DNA of 64,000 bases from Streptomyces sp. NBC_00775. Lineage in GTDB: Bacteria; Actinomycetota; Actinomycetes; Streptomycetales; Streptomycetaceae. Shown piece after piece: positions 61,206 through 64,000 of the stretch. The notes under the pieces are model-generated. The model was not told the origin of the DNA and did no database searches. It saw only the letters and a list, made by a program, of their open reading frames with translations. Each line of letters begins with the position of its first letter. Within the stretch, counting starts at the first letter, position 1. The DNA is taken from assembly GCF_036347135.1 (NCBI RefSeq), contig NZ_CP108938.1, positions 496,001 through 560,000 on the forward strand. The letters run 5' to 3'. Both the position numbers and the translations under genes were made by a program.

Positions 61206-63149
61206 ATGCCGTCACCAGCCGGGCACCACACCACCTCGTCGGCCGGTCGACTCACCGTCAACCGGCGGGGGTTCCTCAGAACCTCGCTGGGCGCCTCGGC
61301 CGGTCTGCTGGCCGCGCCGACCCTCGTCACCTGGCTCGCCGCCGCGGACGCGAAGGCCGCCACGAGCCCCGCCGCGTTCGTCGACGACTACACGACCAAC
61401 GTCCTCACCAACCTGACGCCCGAGACCAACGCGGTGGTCCGGATCCTCGGCGGCATGGCCGAGGTGTGGAAGACAGGCGGCGCGTGGAACACGGGCACGC
61501 CGCTCATGCCCGAGGTGCTGCGCGCCAACATGCGCTACTGCGCCCGGATCACGGCCGCCCGCACCGACGCACAGGCGAAGGAGGCGTTCATCTACGACCG
61601 GCAGCACCAGAGTTACGCGATCATCGCGGGCCTGGGACCGCTGGCCGACCTCTACAAGTCGGGCTCCCAGGCGGTCACGTCGATCACCAGCGCACCCGAC
61701 GGCACCCCCTCCGGGAAGATCAACGACGCCGTGCCGTCCGACGCTCCCGCCGGTTCCACGCTCGGCGCGGGCTCGCACGACTCGGCGCTCGGCAAGGTGG
61801 CCGAGCTGGTCGACACCGTGCGCGGCAACTACGCCTCGGGCAACCCGTCCAAGTACGCCTACCAGTACCCGCGTCCATGGCGCATGAACGAGGACAGCGA
61901 GGTCGTCGACACGGGCAAGGTCGACGCGCTCGGCTACCCGGTGTACGACTCCGCCGTGGTCGTCGCCCCGCAGTTGCTGTGGCAGCGCAGCACGGCCCCG
62001 GTCGACGACGGCGGCTTCCCCAGCGGGCACACCAACGCCTTCCATCTGGCGGCGCTGGCGTACGCGTACGCCGTTCCGGAGCGTTTCCAGGAGCTGGTGA
62101 CCCGCGCCTTCGAGCTCGGCCACACCCGCATCATGGCGGGCATGCACTCCACCGTCGACGTCCTCGGCGGCCGCATCATGGCCACCGCGCTGGCCGCCGC
62201 CACGCTGGCCGACCCGGCCAACGCCGCCCTCAAGGCGGCGGCGCGCGCCCAGGCCGCCGCGTACTTCCAGCAGCAGACCGGCACGACGGCGGACACCCTG
62301 TACGCCTACGCGCACTCGGCGGGCGTCGAGGCCGACCCGTACTCCGACCGGGCCGCCAACGCCCGCGCGCTCACGCCCCGGCTGACGTACGTCCTGACCC
62401 GGCACGGCCGCTCCGAGGACCTGACCGTGCCCAAGGGCGCCGAGGTTCTGCTGGAGACGCGGCTGCCCTACCTCGACGCCGCGCAGCGCCGCGAGGTGCT
62501 CCGCACGACCGCGCTCCCCTCCGGGTACGTGCTGCTCGACGGCTTCGAGCAGTGGGGGCGCCTCAACCTGTTCGCCGCCGCCGACGGGTACGGCGCCTTC
62601 GACTCGGACGTGACCGTCACCATGGACGCGGCCGCTGGGGGCTTCGACGCGGCCGACACCTGGCGCAACGACATCTCCGGCTGCGGTGGCCTGGTCAAGC
62701 GCGGCAGCGGTGCGCTGGCCCTGACGGGAGCCAACCGTCACACGGGCGGCACGGTGCTGGAGCAGGGCACGCTGACGGCCGGTTCCGCGGGCGCGCTCGG
62801 CCACGGTGACGTCCGGGTGGAAGGCGGCACGCTGCGGGTGGCTCCGGGCACGGCGGCCCGGGTGCGCGGCGCCTACGCGCAGGCGTCCGGGGCGACCCTT
62901 GAGGTGACGCTCCGCGAGGGCCGCATACCCGCGCTGGTGGTGGACCGACGGGTGCTGCTGGGCCGGGACAGCGTGCTCTCGCTGCGGCTGGACGCCGACC
63001 GTCCGCCGGCCTCGGGAACCACGGTTCCGGTGATCTGGGCGCCCGCGCTGCGGGGCCAGTTCGGTGGCATCACCGTGCAGGCCGACGGATACCGGGCAGT
63101 GCCCGTGTACACGGGCGAGGGGCTGTCCGTACGACTGATCAAGCGCTGA
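61206..63149 (+). CDS. Tat-secreted PAP2 phosphatase with C-terminal beta-strand repeat
   Basis: The 647-residue protein has a Tat signal (NRRGFLRTSLGASAGLL), then a vanadium-haloperoxidase/PAP2 phosphatase domain with all three motifs: K-x6-RP in KYAYQYPRPW, PSGH in FPSGHTNAF, and R-x5-H-x3-D in TRIMAGMHSTVD. After it comes an autotransporter-associated beta-strand repeat (GLVKRGSGALALTGANRHTG, then TLTAGSAGALGHGDVRVEGG). The latter is a passenger-type beta-helix element, unexpected without an autotransporter barrel in a Gram-positive. It is likely an extracellular acid phosphatase held to a surface or polymer. A strong terminator follows. Confidence 0.83.
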   Translation: MPSPAGHHTTSSAGRLTVNRRGFLRTSLGASAGLLAAPTLVTWLAAADAKAATSPAAFVDDYTTNVLTNLTPETNAVVRILGGMAEVWKTGGAWNTGTPLMPEVLRANMRYCARITAARTDAQAKEAFIYDRQHQSYAIIAGLGPLADLYKSGSQAVTSITSAPDGTPSGKINDAVPSDAPAGSTLGAGSHDSALGKVAELVDTVRGNYASGNPSKYAYQYPRPWRMNEDSEVVDTGKVDALGYPVYDSAVVVAPQLLWQRSTAPVDDGGFPSGHTNAFHLAALAYAYAVPERFQELVTRAFELGHTRIMAGMHSTVDVLGGRIMATALAAATLADPANAALKAAARAQAAAYFQQQTGTTADTLYAYAHSAGVEADPYSDRAANARALTPRLTYVLTRHGRSEDLTVPKGAEVLLETRLPYLDAAQRREVLRTTALPSGYVLLDGFEQWGRLNLFAAADGYGAFDSDVTVTMDAAAGGFDAADTWRNDISGCGGLVKRGSGALALTGANRHTGGTVLEQGTLTAGSAGALGHGDVRVEGGTLRVAPGTAARVRGAYAQASGATLEVTLREGRIPALVVDRRVLLGRDSVLSLRLDADRPPASGTTVPVIWAPALRGQFGGITVQADGYRAVPVYTGEGLSVRLIKR

Positions 63150-63166
63150 TCCCCACAGGGGCGTGA

Positions 63167-63202
63167 GTGAGGGGCCGACGGCGGACGCCGTGGGCCCCTC
63201 AC
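63167..63202. terminator. Strong hairpin after the PAP2 gene
   Basis: A perfect 10-base outer stem (GTGAGGGGCC with GGCCCCTCAC) encloses a 6-base inner stem (ACGGCG with CGCCGT) and a 2-base loop, with one mismatch between the stems. It lies 17 bases after the stop and is the best terminator in the window. Confidence 0.75.
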
Positions 63203-63318
63203 CTGTTCCTGCGCCAGGTCGGTGTCCGAATCCCGCCGGACGGAGCCTCGGGGAAGCGGCAAAATGGCTGGTGAAGCGATGCCGGCAACGCTTGAGGACT
63301 CTCGAAAGGACACTTCCG

Positions 63319-63819
63319 ATGACGGTCTGCACGACCATCGACAGCCCCTTGGGCGAGCTGCTGCTCGTGGGCGAGGCGTCGGTCTCCGCGAAGGGCGGCA
63401 CGGCGCTGGCCTCACTGTCCATGCCCGGCCAGAAGCGCGGGGCCGTCGTCCAGGACGGCTGGGTCGAGGACGCGGACGCGTTCGCGGAGATCGCCTCCCA
63501 GCTGCGCGCCTACTTCGACGGCACGCTCACCGACTTCGACATCGAGTACGTCACGAGCGGCAGCGACTTCCAGCAGCGGGTCTGGAAGGCCCTGGAGACC
63601 ATCCCGTACGGGACCACGCTCAGCTACGGCGAGATCGCCGCGCGGATCGGCGCGTCCAGGGCCGCGGTGCGTGCCGTGGGCACGGCGATCGGCGCGAACC
63701 CGCTGCTGGTCGTGCGCCCCTGCCACCGGGTGATCGGTGCGAACGGAGCCCTTACCGGCTACGCCGCGGGGCTGGAGCGCAAGCGGCAGCTCCTTGATCT
63801 GGAGCATGTGCCTTCGTGA
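63319..63819 (+). CDS. ogt: Methylated-DNA--protein-cysteine S-methyltransferase
   Basis: The 166-residue suicide repair protein moves alkyl groups from O6-alkylguanine in DNA to its own cysteine. The acceptor motif PCHRVI places Cys135. Upstream, SDFQQRVWKALETIPYGTT, TLSYGEIAARIG and AAVRAVGTAIGANPL form the DNA-binding helix-turn-helix and Asn hinge. The N-terminal IDSPLGELLLVGE matches the Ogt type. The start is ATG 63319 with GAAAGGA upstream. It stands alone. Confidence 0.9.
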   Translation: MTVCTTIDSPLGELLLVGEASVSAKGGTALASLSMPGQKRGAVVQDGWVEDADAFAEIASQLRAYFDGTLTDFDIEYVTSGSDFQQRVWKALETIPYGTTLSYGEIAARIGASRAAVRAVGTAIGANPLLVVRPCHRVIGANGALTGYAAGLERKRQLLDLEHVPS

Positions 63820-63879
63820 TCGGCACGCGGCGCCTCAGCGCAGACGCTCCGCGATCCTGGTGTTTCCGCCGAGCGGGGG

Positions 63880-64000
63880 CTATTTGATGAGCGCGTTGGC
63901 GACGACGACGATCACCCCCAGCAGTGCGTCGAGGCTGCCCATCACCAGCGCCGTACGCCAGGGCCGCCGCGCGGCGCGTGCCGCGGTCAGGCCCCAGCCG
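63880..64000 (-). CDS. C-terminal end of a membrane protein (cut by the window edge)
   Basis: The minus-strand reading ends GWGLTAARAARRPWRTALVM, then GSLDALLGVIVVVANALIK and TAG at 63880-63882. The last segment is a clear membrane helix after a basic loop. The start lies outside the window, so the family cannot be named. Confidence 0.6.
   Translation of the reverse strand, partial: GWGLTAARAARRPWRTALVMGSLDALLGVIVVVANALIK

Overview
The window is a stretch of Streptomyces chromosome, or that of a very close actinomycete relative. The evidence is very high GC content with GC-rich third codon positions, GTG and TTG starts behind purine-rich ribosome binding sites, many Tat and lipoprotein exports, small proteins typical of Streptomyces (DUF6629, DUF4177, DUF4032), a graspetide precursor/ATP-grasp pair, and a chitinase promoter of the Streptomyces type. 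No rRNA or tRNA gene, phage module, insertion sequence or CRISPR array was recognised. All calls come from reading the sequence, with no database search.

Layout. 0.2-6.8 kb: an acyl-CoA synthetase, a BaeSR-like two-component pair, a broken L,D-transpeptidase lipoprotein gene and two small proteins. 6.9-15.9 kb: a VOC protein, a divergent ArsR/MFS efflux pair, a TPR protein, a lone cyclic-nucleotide-binding domain, an N-formylglutamate amidohydrolase, an amidohydrolase and a DUF4032 kinase-fold protein. 16.0-19.5 kb: a tightly overlapping three-gene signalling/redox operon (receiver-thioredoxin reductase fusion, cNMP-domain histidine kinase, UBP zinc finger). 19.5-25.7 kb: dehydratase, VOC protein, GH63-like glucosidase, a decayed HdeD gene and three small proteins.

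25.8-39.5 kb: a serine hydrolase divergent from a 4-hydroxybenzoate hydroxylase, a membrane pseudokinase, a minimal graspetide (RiPP) locus, a helix-turn-helix protein of unknown role, a TetR/FAD-monooxygenase pair with striking operator-like repeats, a DUF2238 membrane protein followed by a phosphotransferase gene that has lost its catalytic core, an aldo/keto reductase and a secreted class II cholesterol oxidase.

39.6-47.1 kb: a secreted polysaccharide-utilisation cluster. A GH18 chitinase-like protein, a beta-helix protein and a ThuA-like protein all carry ricin-B lectin modules. They lie behind a TTGACG/TAGGTT promoter whose spacer contains a DasR/chitin-repeat-like site. A GH105 enzyme faces them, divergent from an RpiR-type regulator. 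47.1-53.3 kb: a hairpin-rich leader, several small enzymes, an unusual TerD-CAP-CAP fusion, a DD-peptidase-like hydrolase and a small kinase.

53.3-61.0 kb: a sugar-uptake locus (lipoprotein binding protein, two permeases, a 610-residue protein of unknown function, a ROK repressor and a divergent GlcNAc-type kinase), with a palindromic operator over the kinase promoter. 61.2-64.0 kb: a PAP2 phosphatase/beta-strand-repeat fusion, an O6-alkylguanine-DNA alkyltransferase and the tail of a membrane protein. A recurring theme is decay by internal deletion. Three genes (5.0, 23.9 and 36 kb) have lost core segments but keep recognisable start and end sequences.
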